A stretch of DNA of 64,000 nt, from the NCBI GenBank assembly GCA_011087605.1, contig JAALLE010000006.1, positions 16,016-80,015 of the forward strand. The letters run 5' to 3'. Shown here piece after piece: positions 8,613 to 17,098 of the stretch. The notes beneath the pieces are model-generated. The model saw nothing but the letters and a program-made list of their open reading frames with translations. It searched no databases and had not been told where the DNA came from. The position numbers and the translations under genes were made by a program. The stretch comes from Hyphomicrobiales bacterium (GTDB taxonomy: Bacteria > Pseudomonadota > Alphaproteobacteria > Rhizobiales > Rhizobiaceae). How positions within the stretch are numbered: position 1 is the stretch's first letter; each line of letters starts with the position of its first letter.

Positions 8613-9593
8613 CTAATTGGGAGCGGTTGTTCCCAACATTTTAGCTACCAAGGAGGGCTGGCTGCGAGAGCCCGTTTTGTCGAAAATCCGGGTCAGGTGG
8701 GTTTTTGCAGTGCTGTTGCTGATACCGAGTTGTTTGGCAATCTTCGGAAGTGCTTGCCCGGATAACATCAAGGCCGCGACACGCAATTGAGTGGGAGAGA
8801 GTTCATAGAGTTCGGCAGCCTCTTCCAGCCGCGACCTCTCATTGTCGGTGTCGCGAAATGTTACCAAAAGCATACCATCCCTGGCGGTGACCCAGACTAT
8901 GTGCTGACCATCAGCGCTATCGCCACCAAGGATAATCGGGTCGGCCATCCTGCCACGCGGGTGCCGGATTGAAGGTCGTCGCTCAATCACGGTGAGCGCG
9001 GAAAATCGTTTGACGGCTTTGCGAAGCCTTTTGTCGTCGGCGCCATATCGACCCCGCAAAAAAGCGCCACTTCTTGTTAACGCCGGATGATCGCCGAGTT
9101 CGCGCTTTGCCACATCATTCATCCATTCGATCCGGCAGGCGGTATCAATGCGGATGACCGGGAAGTCAAAATATTCAAGCGTTGTATCACCATGGCCGGC
9201 CATCGAAATCCGCCATTGGCCATTGGTCTTTTCAAGAATCCTGATTTGATGGCTTAGACCGACAGTAACCGCCGGATCATCGGATTTTAGGCCGTATTGA
9301 TCGTAGGATGCCCAGGCCATCTCTCCTGAAATTCGAATCGAAAAATTTGTCCGGCGCATGGACTGTGCGGCCGTTGGATTGGGCTTGGGAAATTTTTCAA
9401 AAACCTCCTTGATTACGTCGTGGCCCGAAGCCCAGCCTTCCACGTAATCCATCACGCCACCCATCAGCGCGCCAAGGCGGCGAATGCCTTCATCATATAC
9501 CCAACAGTCAGCCCATGTTTCAAAGTCCCGGCTCAGAAACGCAGTCGTCTCGCGCTCGATGAGCTTGATGATGGCTTGTTTGTCGTTTGGCAT
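8613..9593 (-). CDS. LuxR-type transcriptional regulator with N-terminal SnoaL/NTF2-like domain
   Basis: A 326-aa regulator of unusual build. Residues 1-130 resemble a SnoaL-like (NTF2 fold) ligand pocket, with the typical start of helix plus WADCW and later GLSHQIRILEKTNGQWRISMAGHGD. Residues about 140-250 look like a PAS-type sensor. Residues about 258-320 form a LuxR helix-turn-helix (LSPTQLRVAALMLSGQALPKIAKQLGISNSTAKTHLTRIF, split here only for description). It converges on the hyuAB operon and is a plausible ligand-responsive regulator of it. It is preceded 22 nt upstream by a small orphan gene on the same strand. The domain assignments in the first two thirds are by pattern and are less certain than the helix-turn-helix. 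Confidence 0.8.
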   Translation of the reverse strand: MPNDKQAIIKLIERETTAFLSRDFETWADCWVYDEGIRRLGALMGGVMDYVEGWASGHDVIKEVFEKFPKPNPTAAQSMRRTNFSIRISGEMAWASYDQYGLKSDDPAVTVGLSHQIRILEKTNGQWRISMAGHGDTTLEYFDFPVIRIDTACRIEWMNDVAKRELGDHPALTRSGAFLRGRYGADDKRLRKAVKRFSALTVIERRPSIRHPRGRMADPIILGGDSADGQHIVWVTARDGMLLVTFRDTDNERSRLEEAAELYELSPTQLRVAALMLSGQALPKIAKQLGISNSTAKTHLTRIFDKTGSRSQPSLVAKMLGTTAPN

Positions 9594-9615
9594 GGTGATG
9601 TACGGTTGTTGGTGT

Positions 9616-9849
9616 TCACCCAGTGTGTTTCAGCAGGTCACGGATTTCAACCGCATTGGCAGGCTTTTGAATTTTGCGGCGTGTCTCCACTGCGACACCG
9701 ATGAGCCATGATCCAAACTTCATACAGGCGGCATACATTCTTGCAGATCTTTCGAAACTGAACGCGTTGTAGAACTGATCCTCGCCGTCACTGTCGCTAT
9801 GTGGCTGCTTCTTGAGCAATTGCGCCCCCAATATCTGTGAGTAATCCAT
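9616..9849 (-). CDS. Small hypothetical protein upstream of the LuxR regulator
   Basis: The 77-aa protein begins MDYSQILGAQLLKK and shows no recognised domain. It is polar with one moderately hydrophobic stretch (MYAACMKFGSWLIGVAVE). The start at 9849 is preferred over an ATG five codons upstream because AAAGGAAG lies 5 nt before it. It probably shares a transcript with the LuxR-type gene 22 nt downstream. The function is unknown. Confidence 0.55.
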   Translation of the reverse strand: MDYSQILGAQLLKKQPHSDSDGEDQFYNAFSFERSARMYAACMKFGSWLIGVAVETRRKIQKPANAVEIRDLLKHTG

Positions 9850-10166
9850 GTTGCTTCCTTTCATGCCGGGCGAGTGCCCGTTCGATGAGGTGAGGATAGC
9901 CTCGAATGGATTCTCAGTTTGTCAGCCAATCGGACGACAAATGGATCTTTTTAACATCTAACAAATATTGGGCAGAAAATGACGGGAAGATCTATTGCTG
10001 AGCCCATCGTGAGCGGATGATGAACAAACGACCTAACTTTCTAAGACACCAGGTTGAGTTCAGCATCTGGCAAGTCGGTTTCTGTCATGCAGATCGGTAT
10101 GACTAGCTTTTGGCAGGTGGCTATGTCCCAAACCTGTAGCGGCAATGCGGCTTTATAACTTCCGGT
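9850..10166. other. Non-coding stretch
   Basis: About 317 nt between the methyltransferase stop and the small orphan start. Apart from the hairpin at 9867-9880, no gene, repeat or clear terminator is seen. It presumably holds the promoter for the small gene and luxR pair. Confidence 0.45.
9867..9880 (-). promoter_or_regulatory. GC-rich hairpin in the leader of the small gene
   Basis: CGGGC and GCCCG flank a 4-nt loop, 17 nt upstream of the start at 9849 and just before its Shine-Dalgarno. It could modulate initiation or be an operator. Only the sequence symmetry supports it. Confidence 0.3.
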
Positions 10167-10940
10167 CTAGCCAGGCTTTGAGATTGCAAAGCTGAACCGT
10201 CCAGACGAAAAGAAATGCTCTCCCCGGTCGTTTAGCTCTGCTTGTTCGTCAGCCCACAATTGCAACTCCTGGTTCGGTACGGTTCCCTGTCCTTTGATGT
10301 ATGACATGATGAATGGAACCACCCCTGCTTCATAGCATCCATCGTACCGGTCTACATTCAATATGGGGAAATAGCTGACCTCACTTATATGCAATCCAGA
10401 ATTACGAAGTCTTGCAGCAAGGGTTCTGGGCAACCCACTATCGGCACAATGAGGTGCGAATGCTTTCAAAACGCGATCCATCCTCTGAGCATTTTCGCTG
10501 TGCCACGACACGGCATCCCAATCGGTAGCCAGGATCAAACCGCGCCCGTTTTTTTTCAATACGCGAAAGACTTCGCTACAAAAGGTATCAATGTCGGGGA
10601 CATATTCAGCAACCTGTGTGCTGACAACCACATCGAAACTGTCGTCATCAAACGGCAAAGCGGTCGCATCGGCAACCTCATAAGATAGCCATGGGTGTTG
10701 AGATCTGGCCGTCGCGCGATCCACCATCTGTTGAGAGATATCCACTCCGGTAACGCTGCCTTCAGATCCGGTCGATGCTGCCATCGCCTCTGCGAGAAAT
10801 CCCGGACCGCTTCCAATATCAAGAATGCTTTCGCCTTTTGAGATCGCCAGTCTGCAAAGTGTGTCTTGTCTTTGAGCAACAATATCGGAGCCAAGATATA
10901 CCGCCTCCAGTCGTTGGGCCGCGGCCTCGTCATATTCCAT
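10167..10940 (-). CDS. Class I SAM-dependent methyltransferase (Methyltransf_11/UbiE-like)
   Basis: The protein of about 257 aa has a SAM-binding motif I, ILDIGSGPGFLAEAMA, preceded by a typical N-terminal helix. Motif IV/V follows at DSFDVVVSTQVAEYVPD. The substrate is unknown. The longer reading from 10985 adds a short hydrophobic stretch unlike the family. MEYDE at 10940 is a reasonable start, and a GTG at 10949 with GGGGAG upstream is an equally good candidate. It stands alone between unrelated genes. Small-molecule methylation (quinone, arsenic or a secondary metabolite) is possible, and no neighbour points to one of these. Confidence 0.8.
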   Translation of the reverse strand: MEYDEAAAQRLEAVYLGSDIVAQRQDTLCRLAISKGESILDIGSGPGFLAEAMAASTGSEGSVTGVDISQQMVDRATARSQHPWLSYEVADATALPFDDDSFDVVVSTQVAEYVPDIDTFCSEVFRVLKKNGRGLILATDWDAVSWHSENAQRMDRVLKAFAPHCADSGLPRTLAARLRNSGLHISEVSYFPILNVDRYDGCYEAGVVPFIMSYIKGQGTVPNQELQLWADEQAELNDRGEHFFSSGRFSFAISKPG

Positions 10941-11123
10941 TCCAGACACCAATAAACTCCCCAAATAGCAACCCAGACAAATCAACGTTAGGTCAATTTG
11001 CCGTTGGTGGAAACAATTTCCCGGTCTGTGATTGGTTTTCTTTTAGCCTTCGCGGATAGGTTGACCGTCAAGCCACGCACAAGGGAAATCTGATCTACTG
11101 ACAACATCAATAGGAGAACAATT

Positions 11124-11606
11124 ATGGTCGGACCTATCAATTCAAATCGCCCGGTTCATGTACCTCAGGCATCTGCAACCGATGAGGCAGCGTCTGCCAC
11201 CCGCGGTAAAAGTCAAATGAGCGTTGGTCATCGAGCCAAGGAGGCGCTCGCTACTAGATCAGATATGTACGACGTGAATTATGATGCGCCCAATGCAATG
11301 GGTAAGCTCGCCTCGATGATCGCGAAAATGGAAGTGTCAGCAGTCTCTGTGCCGGACGCTCCCGTTGAGCCGGAAGGCGTCACTGTTGAGACGACGATTA
11401 CGACAATTGTTGTGGACCCACCGGTTGAAGAATCCCCACCAGACGTGTTGCTGGATCTACCCGATGATGCAGAAATTGTTCTGGACACCGAGGCTGACGA
11501 AACCGCAGCAGAGGTGATACTTGATGCTCTCGCCGAACCTGAAGACGCCGCTGAAGCACCGGTCGTTGCCGATCTGGTTCCGGATGCTGAAGAGGAAGAG
11601 GTCTGA
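11124..11606 (+). CDS. Highly acidic orphan protein
   Basis: A 160-aa protein with no recognised family. The first 60 residues are mixed and slightly basic. From about residue 75 it becomes strongly acidic and rich in Val, Pro, Ala and Glu, ending in EEEEV, so the C-terminal half is probably disordered. There is no signal peptide or membrane segment. A good ribosome binding site (AGGAGA) precedes the ATG, and the codon pattern looks coding. It stands alone between a methyltransferase on the other strand and the ABC importer. Confidence 0.6.
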   Translation: MVGPINSNRPVHVPQASATDEAASATRGKSQMSVGHRAKEALATRSDMYDVNYDAPNAMGKLASMIAKMEVSAVSVPDAPVEPEGVTVETTITTIVVDPPVEESPPDVLLDLPDDAEIVLDTEADETAAEVILDALAEPEDAAEAPVVADLVPDAEEEEV

Positions 11607-11688
11607 GGTTTTCTTAGATTCAGTTGAAAGATGTATTTGACTGGTCGGGTCAGACGAGAATTGGGGAAAGAAAATCCAAAACTCTTTG

Positions 11689-12636
11689 CTAATTCTTTCG
11701 CCCACCAGCCAATACGATGACACCGACGATGATCGCGCCGGTCAGTATCAATCTAACGCCTGCAGAAAGACCAAATGTGTTGAGCATGGTCACCAGCAAA
11801 AACATGAATAGCGAAGCGCCCCATAGCCCCGGCAGATTGGAATAACCACCAGCCACCGAGGTGCCGCCAATAACCACCACGGCAATCGATGCCAGCAGAT
11901 ATTCGGCGCCCATGTTGAGTGAGGCGCCACCGGAAAATCCTGAAAGCACATAGCCACAAAATCCGGCTAATACGGCTGACAATACGTAGGTTGCAAAGCG
12001 AATGAAATCGACGCGCACCCCTGCGAGTTTCGCCGCCCGTGGATTTTGCCCGATCGCCAACACGGATTTTCCATAAACCGTGCGGTGAAGAACCAGACCC
12101 ATGAAAGCGGCAAGCGGCATCACGCAAATGGCCAGCAAGGGTACGCCGAGGATCTTGGTGGTTGAAAAATCAGCAAGCAGTGGCGGTGGTTTGATTTTCA
12201 ACCCTCTTCCATAGGCGATGGCTGATGACTGAACCAGAAAACTGGAAGACAACGTGGCAATAATGGGTGGAATGCGCAGCAGGCGGATCAGGCCGTAATT
12301 GAACACCCCGACAGCTGCCCCGCAGGCCAGGGCTATCAGCAGTCCGGTCAGGATCATCGAGTTCTGGGAGTCGATAATCTTCATCGAGACCACACCGGCA
12401 AAGGTCATTGTTGCAGGAATTGACAAATCGACATTTCCCGGCCCGAGCGTAATGACATACATCTGGCCAATGCCAACAATCACCGAGAATGTTCCAAAGG
12501 ACAGGGCCGCCGACAGGATTTCACCCGCTCCCTGGCCACCGGTAAATATGATGGTCGCAATCCACACGCAGGTGGCACCGATGAAGGCCCACAGCCATGG
12601 TTTTTCAGACAGTTTCATCAATGCGGAATGGGTCAT
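11689..12636 (-). CDS. Ribose-type ABC transporter permease (second of two)
   Basis: A 315-aa BPD_transp_2 (RbsC-like) inner-membrane permease with about eight to ten hydrophobic segments. The conserved cytoplasmic segment GQNPRAAKLAGVRVDFIRFATYVLSA lies near residues 195-220 and the typical GGTSVAGG motif near residue 258. It overlaps the preceding permease by 4 nt and is the last gene of the four-gene operon (binding protein, ATPase, permease, permease). It pairs with the other permease as a heterodimer. CUT2 family systems carry pentoses, hexoses or autoinducer-2. The divergent lactonase suggests a sugar or aldonolactone, but the substrate is not known. Confidence 0.9.
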   Translation of the reverse strand: MTHSALMKLSEKPWLWAFIGATCVWIATIIFTGGQGAGEILSAALSFGTFSVIVGIGQMYVITLGPGNVDLSIPATMTFAGVVSMKIIDSQNSMILTGLLIALACGAAVGVFNYGLIRLLRIPPIIATLSSSFLVQSSAIAYGRGLKIKPPPLLADFSTTKILGVPLLAICVMPLAAFMGLVLHRTVYGKSVLAIGQNPRAAKLAGVRVDFIRFATYVLSAVLAGFCGYVLSGFSGGASLNMGAEYLLASIAVVVIGGTSVAGGYSNLPGLWGASLFMFLLVTMLNTFGLSAGVRLILTGAIIVGVIVLAGGRKN

Positions 12637-13580
12637 GCCAGTTTCCGTGCCTCTGATCTGTTAATCACGGTTCGCAACGCCAGCACGATAATCAATATCG
12701 CCCCCTGGGCTCCGATCTGCCAGTCGGGAGAAATGCGCAGGAAGGACAAGAAGGATCCTGCCAATGTCAGCGTGATGGCTCCAAGGACCGCGCCGATAGG
12801 TGAAATTCTTCCGCCGACAAATTCACCTCCGCCAAGAATAACACCGGCAATCGACAGCAGCGTATAGCGCAGCGCGATATTTGCGTCAGCTGCCGAAGTC
12901 AGACCAATCAGCGAAATGCCGCTCATCACGCCAAAGAAACCTGCCAGCGCGTACATCGTTATCTTGGCCCGAACCAGCGACCAGCTGGCCCGTGCGACCG
13001 ATTGTGGATTGCCGCCGACACCCCTTAAGACAGCGCCATAGGCGGACCGTTTCAACGCGACATGAACAATCAGCGCGATGGCGATGGATGCATAAATGGT
13101 CATCGGCACAAACGGGGTTTTGAACTTCATCACCGCAGTAACAATGGCAGGCGCTTTGCCGCCGGGTGTTGGCAAAACCAAAAGCGCCAAACCCAGCCAA
13201 ACAAATGACATTCCCAGTGTCACGACAATGGATGGCAGATTGCGCAGATGGATGAGAGCACCCATAGCACCGTAGGCGAGAATGCTGGCTGCCAGTACCA
13301 AGAATCCGAGCAACGGCTGATCGTTGAGCCAGGTGACCCCGACGCAGGCAACAAAACCGACAAATGCACCAATCCCCAGATCGAGATCATTGACCGTGAT
13401 GACGCACATTTGTGCCAAGGTGGCAAACGCAATTGGCAGCGCCAGATTGAGCAGCAGGTTCAAGCCAAAATAACTCATTGCCCGGGGTTGCAGATAAAAG
13501 ATTGCCAGCAGGATGACGGTCAGCGAAAAGGCCGGCAGCAAACTGCGCAGAAGCCTGGGGGATGTGAGTTGGCTGATCAT
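12633..13580 (-). CDS. Ribose-type ABC transporter permease (first of two)
   Basis: A 315-aa RbsC-like permease, homologous to but clearly divergent from the next gene. The conserved loop is seen as GVGGNPQSVARASWSLVRAK near residues 185-205, and GGGEFVGGRISPIGAV corresponds to the periplasm-facing glycine motif near residue 255. It overlaps the ATPase gene upstream and the second permease downstream by 4 nt each, so the complex is translated from one message. Together they form the transmembrane channel of a CUT2 importer. Confidence 0.9.
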   Translation of the reverse strand: MISQLTSPRLLRSLLPAFSLTVILLAIFYLQPRAMSYFGLNLLLNLALPIAFATLAQMCVITVNDLDLGIGAFVGFVACVGVTWLNDQPLLGFLVLAASILAYGAMGALIHLRNLPSIVVTLGMSFVWLGLALLVLPTPGGKAPAIVTAVMKFKTPFVPMTIYASIAIALIVHVALKRSAYGAVLRGVGGNPQSVARASWSLVRAKITMYALAGFFGVMSGISLIGLTSAADANIALRYTLLSIAGVILGGGEFVGGRISPIGAVLGAITLTLAGSFLSFLRISPDWQIGAQGAILIIVLALRTVINRSEARKLA

Positions 13581-15031
13581 GAAGCTTCCTCAAATGATGC
13601 GTGAAGAACCTTTTGCTCTGTCAGTTCCTGACTGCTCAGATCCGCAGCAATCTGGCCATTTCGAAACACGTAGACATGGTCACAATGTTTCAGCTCATCC
13701 ATCTCGGTTGTGTACCAGATGAAAGTCCGGCCGGTTGCCGCTTCCGCACGTATCATTTCATAAACTTCCTGCTTGGTGCCGATATCTACTCCCCGCATGG
13801 GATCATCCATCAGGATGGTATCAGCAGGTGACCCGAAGGCGCGTGCGAACAGAGCCTTTTGCTGGTTTCCTCCCGAAAGAGACAGAATGTTGTGATTTAC
13901 ATCGGGCGTGCGAATGGCAATTTTGTCGCGCCACTCTTCGGCAAGTTCATGTTCGCGCTTCAGGTCCAAAAGGCCCAGATTCAACAGGTTTCTGATCGAA
14001 CTGATGCTGATATTTTGTCCAATCGTCCACAGCGGGAAAACCCCATCAGACTGGCGGTCTCCGGCAACAAATGCCATTTCTATTCCATATTGTTTGCGAC
14101 GGTCGTAGATGCGCACCAGAGTATCGGTTTGTCCGTGACCACTCAGCCCCGCCAGTCCGACAATCTCACCCTTGTGGGCGTTAAGTGAAATTCCGCGATG
14201 TGCTTCGGTGGGATAGATCGACAGATAGGGCGTCTCTTCTGAGCGCTTTGAATCTGTGTTTTGGTCAAATTCGTGCAGGTCTTTGGCAACGCTGCCCATC
14301 GTTTCCACGAGGGTCTGGCGGGAAAAGTCTTGTGCGGGTCTGCTGTCAACGACATCACCATCGCGCATCACAATGATCCGGTCGCTGGTGGTCAGAATTT
14401 CTTCCAGTAAATGAGAAATCAGAACACAGGAGCCACCTGCACCGGTGAACCGACGGACATGCGCCATCAACTGATCGGCAATCGTCGCGTCCAGAGATGA
14501 TGTTGGCTCATCGAGAATGACCAGGCGAATGTCGGAATCGACGATGCTGAAGGCTCGGGCGATTTCGACCATCTGTCTTTTGGCTATGGACAGATCGCCG
14601 ACCAAGTCATCTGCAGAGATGCCGTGATTGGGAAATATCTCATCCAGATGTCCCAGAATGAGTTCGCGGGCCCTGGCTCGCCAGTTCCAGCCCTTGATGC
14701 CCGGATGTTGAATTCGGGCGTTTTCAGTAACGGTGAGATTGGGACAAAGCGACAGTTCCTGGAATACGCAGCGAATGCCCTGTCGTCGCGCTTCGCTGAC
14801 ATTGTGGTTTGTTGACGTGCCGCCGTCACCAAAATCCAGAATACCGGACGTAGGTGTCTGGATGCCGGCCAGAATATTCATCAAGGTGGATTTTCCGGCA
14901 CCATTGTGCCCGACCAGCCCCAGACACTCGCCCGGCAATATATCCAGATCAACCCCATCCAGAGCGCGAACAGCGCCGAAATTCTTTTCGACGCTGTTCA
15001 GTTTGACGATTGGCCTAGACATATCGTTCAT
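13577..15031 (-). CDS. Ribose-type ABC transporter ATP-binding protein (two NBDs)
   Basis: The 484-aa RbsA-like ATPase has two fused nucleotide-binding domains. The first has an intact Walker A (GHNGAGKSTLMN, about residues 40-51) and Walker B (LVILDEPTSS). The second keeps the signature LSGGNQQKALFAR, but its Walker A is degenerate (LSGHGQTDTL, with no lysine), as is normal for RbsA proteins. It energises the two permeases downstream. Its start overlaps the binding-protein stop by 4 nt. Because the second site is typically inactive, this is not a sign of decay. Confidence 0.9.
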   Translation of the reverse strand: MNDMSRPIVKLNSVEKNFGAVRALDGVDLDILPGECLGLVGHNGAGKSTLMNILAGIQTPTSGILDFGDGGTSTNHNVSEARRQGIRCVFQELSLCPNLTVTENARIQHPGIKGWNWRARARELILGHLDEIFPNHGISADDLVGDLSIAKRQMVEIARAFSIVDSDIRLVILDEPTSSLDATIADQLMAHVRRFTGAGGSCVLISHLLEEILTTSDRIIVMRDGDVVDSRPAQDFSRQTLVETMGSVAKDLHEFDQNTDSKRSEETPYLSIYPTEAHRGISLNAHKGEIVGLAGLSGHGQTDTLVRIYDRRKQYGIEMAFVAGDRQSDGVFPLWTIGQNISISSIRNLLNLGLLDLKREHELAEEWRDKIAIRTPDVNHNILSLSGGNQQKALFARAFGSPADTILMDDPMRGVDIGTKQEVYEMIRAEAATGRTFIWYTTEMDELKHCDHVYVFRNGQIAADLSSQELTEQKVLHASFEEAS

Positions 15032-16098
15032 GGGAGTATCACGAAATTCCGTGCCAATCTGAAGTAATTACGGGGACCTACATGCCCGAGATTACTTTTT
15101 TTTGCATCCTCCAGGGAATACTCGATATTGGCAACGCCACCTTTCTCGGTACCGCCAAGCTTTTCCTCAAGATCATGTTGATCAACACGCAGGAAAGGAA
15201 CCGTCAGGTCTTTTGGAACTTCAGCACCATCCAATACTTGCTGAGCTACCCAAAACGCCAATGTTGACACGCCCGGTGCAATCGAGACCGACATGGTTTC
15301 ATACCCATTTGCGTCTTTTTGTTCTTTCCACCATTGCAACTCGTCCTGACGGTTGCCCATGATGATCAACGGTGTGGGACGACCAGCGGCCTTGAATGCC
15401 TGGGCAGCTCCGTATCCATCACCACCCTGGGTTACAACGGCTGCAATTTCCGGCAGTGAAGGCAAAATGCCGGCAACTGCTTTTTGAGATACATCCTGAG
15501 CCCAGTCTCCGTGCACGGAACCAACAATCTTGAACTGTGAATTTTCCTTCGCACCTTCATGAATGCCTGCACTGATTTCATCGTCAACGAAAACACCGGC
15601 AAGGCCGCGAATTTCCAGCAGATTGCCACCTGCGGGCACTTTATCGGCGAGATAGATCAGCTGCTCTTTGCCCATTTGCTTGAAGTTCACCGCGATGCGC
15701 CAGGCGCAAGGCTCGGTGACGATACCGTCAAAAGACACGACCGTTATGCCCGCATCACAGGCTTCCTTGACGGCGCCGTTGAGAGCATCCGGTGAAGCCG
15801 CATTGACGACAATTGCGTCATAGCCCTGAAGGATCATGTTCTGAATCTGAGCAGCTTGCTCGGTCACCTGATTTTCTGAGGTTGTGAATGGGTCTGCTGC
15901 TGCAACAATACCCGCAGCAACGGCTGCCTTGCCGTTTTTGTCCCAGCTTTTCAGCATTGCCTGGCGCCAGGAATTTCCGGCGTAGTTATTCGATAGGGCA
16001 ATTCTTTTGCCCGATGTATCGGCCAGGGCAGCGGGACCAAATGCGGTTACACCCAATGTAGCACCGACGAGCAGTGCTGATAGAGATAGCGTTTTCAT
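15028..16098 (-). CDS. Periplasmic sugar-binding protein of the ribose-type ABC importer
   Basis: A type I periplasmic binding protein (Peripla_BP_4) of about 356 aa. The start MKTLSLSALLVG at 16098 is preferred because GGAGGAATTA precedes it and it gives a clean signal peptide ending near PAALA. The reading continues upstream in frame to 16236 but adds only non-family sequence. It binds the ligand in the periplasm and delivers it to the permease pair. It is the first gene of the ABC operon, and the 270-nt region upstream contains a palindrome that also occurs before the sensor kinase and SMP-30 genes. Confidence 0.9.
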   Translation of the reverse strand: MKTLSLSALLVGATLGVTAFGPAALADTSGKRIALSNNYAGNSWRQAMLKSWDKNGKAAVAAGIVAAADPFTTSENQVTEQAAQIQNMILQGYDAIVVNAASPDALNGAVKEACDAGITVVSFDGIVTEPCAWRIAVNFKQMGKEQLIYLADKVPAGGNLLEIRGLAGVFVDDEISAGIHEGAKENSQFKIVGSVHGDWAQDVSQKAVAGILPSLPEIAAVVTQGGDGYGAAQAFKAAGRPTPLIIMGNRQDELQWWKEQKDANGYETMSVSIAPGVSTLAFWVAQQVLDGAEVPKDLTVPFLRVDQHDLEEKLGGTEKGGVANIEYSLEDAKKSNLGHVGPRNYFRLARNFVILP

Positions 16099-16315
16099 TA
16101 ATTCCTCCAATGAATTTACACTCCTCGACGGCCCTTCGAATATTTTGTCGTTCTTATTACCCGTCACGAAGCATTTTGATCGATCGTGCGAACGGTCGCC
16201 CCAAAAGCATTCCACAGAAGACCCAGCGGACTCCATTCACGCCATCATTGTAGGAAGGCAGGCCTGTCTCGTAAGCGGCACAAATTACTTAATTGCTGCG
16301 GCGATGCACCTTGCA

Positions 16316-16333
16316 AACTGCGGGTTTCCGCAG
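16316..16333. promoter_or_regulatory. Palindromic operator candidate, ABC-importer promoter region
   Basis: AACTGCGGGTTTCCGCAG contains 5-bp arms TGCGG/CCGCA with a 4-nt spacer. It lies about 220 nt upstream of the binding-protein start, between that gene and the response regulator stop. The same element, differing by one base inside the palindrome, occurs at 18462-18479. In both places a similar downstream box follows: TTCAACTGTCTGGAA at 16344 here and TTCAAGCTGTCGGAA at 18480 there. The response regulator between them is the natural candidate binder. Confidence 0.55.
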
Positions 16334-16369
16334 GGTGTCGGTGTTCAACTGTCTGGAACCGCCCACGCT

Positions 16370-17098
16370 TCACACGGAGTGATTGCCCAACCAGCCATCC
16401 ATCGATTCCTGGCTTGCAGCCAATCCATCGGCGTTCAGCAATCCTCTCGGGAATGCAATGGCAACCGCCCGGGTGCGGGAGTTGAATACCGGGCCGAATT
16501 CAGGGTCGACATCGGATCCGTCGATACACAGTTTTTCGTAAAGATGCTTCAACCGACTTTGCACACTGCGGGTAGAGATCTTTCTGCGCGCTGCGATGGT
16601 CTTGTCCGTCAGCCCCAGCGCGATGTCGGTGAGAACTTCAAACTCAGAATCGGTGAGCCCTTCCAGCGTGTCTTCGGACCGCTGCTGAATACCTCGCACC
16701 TCCCGGTCAATGATGCATTGGTCTTGCAGAAATACGCCTCGAACAGCCAGTTCGAGCCGTTCTTCGCTGGCTGATTTTAGCAGGTATCCATAAACAGCGC
16801 CTGAAGGAACGATTCGGGATACGCCGCGGACATAGGCCTCATCGGCATAATTTGACCAAAACAGAATTCGCATGTCTGGGTTTAATTGCCAAATTTCCTT
16901 TGCCGCATCGACACCGCTTGCCCGGGGCATCTGCAGGTCCATGATAATTCCGTAAACATCGTTTGATGCCACTGTGTTGACGGCTATTTCCCCATTCTCC
17001 GCTTCTAAAACCTGCTGACATTCCGGAAGAGCATGTTCCACGGCAGTTTTAAGAAAGGCCCTGTGAAGAGCATCATCTTCTGTAATCAATACATTCAT
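16370..17098 (-). CDS. NarL/LuxR-type response regulator
   Basis: A 242-aa two-component regulator. The receiver domain (residues 1-125) has the acidic pair near residues 7-9, phospho-acceptor D54 in IIMDLQMPRASG and the conserved lysine in YLLKSAS. The C-terminal LuxR helix-turn-helix spans about residues 145-205 (EGLTDSEFEVLTDIALGLTDKTIA, then STRSVQSRLKHLYEKL). It overlaps the upstream sensor kinase by 4 nt. It lies directly upstream of the CUT2 importer on the same strand, so it probably controls uptake. About 35 residues follow the helix-turn-helix, a longer tail than usual. Confidence 0.88.
   Translation of the reverse strand: MNVLITEDDALHRAFLKTAVEHALPECQQVLEAENGEIAVNTVASNDVYGIIMDLQMPRASGVDAAKEIWQLNPDMRILFWSNYADEAYVRGVSRIVPSGAVYGYLLKSASEERLELAVRGVFLQDQCIIDREVRGIQQRSEDTLEGLTDSEFEVLTDIALGLTDKTIAARRKISTRSVQSRLKHLYEKLCIDGSDVDPEFGPVFNSRTRAVAIAFPRGLLNADGLAASQESMDGWLGNHSV

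Noticed and set aside
13577..15031. Decay of the RbsA-like ATPase because its second Walker A lacks lysine
   Set aside because: This is the normal state of RbsA-type second domains.
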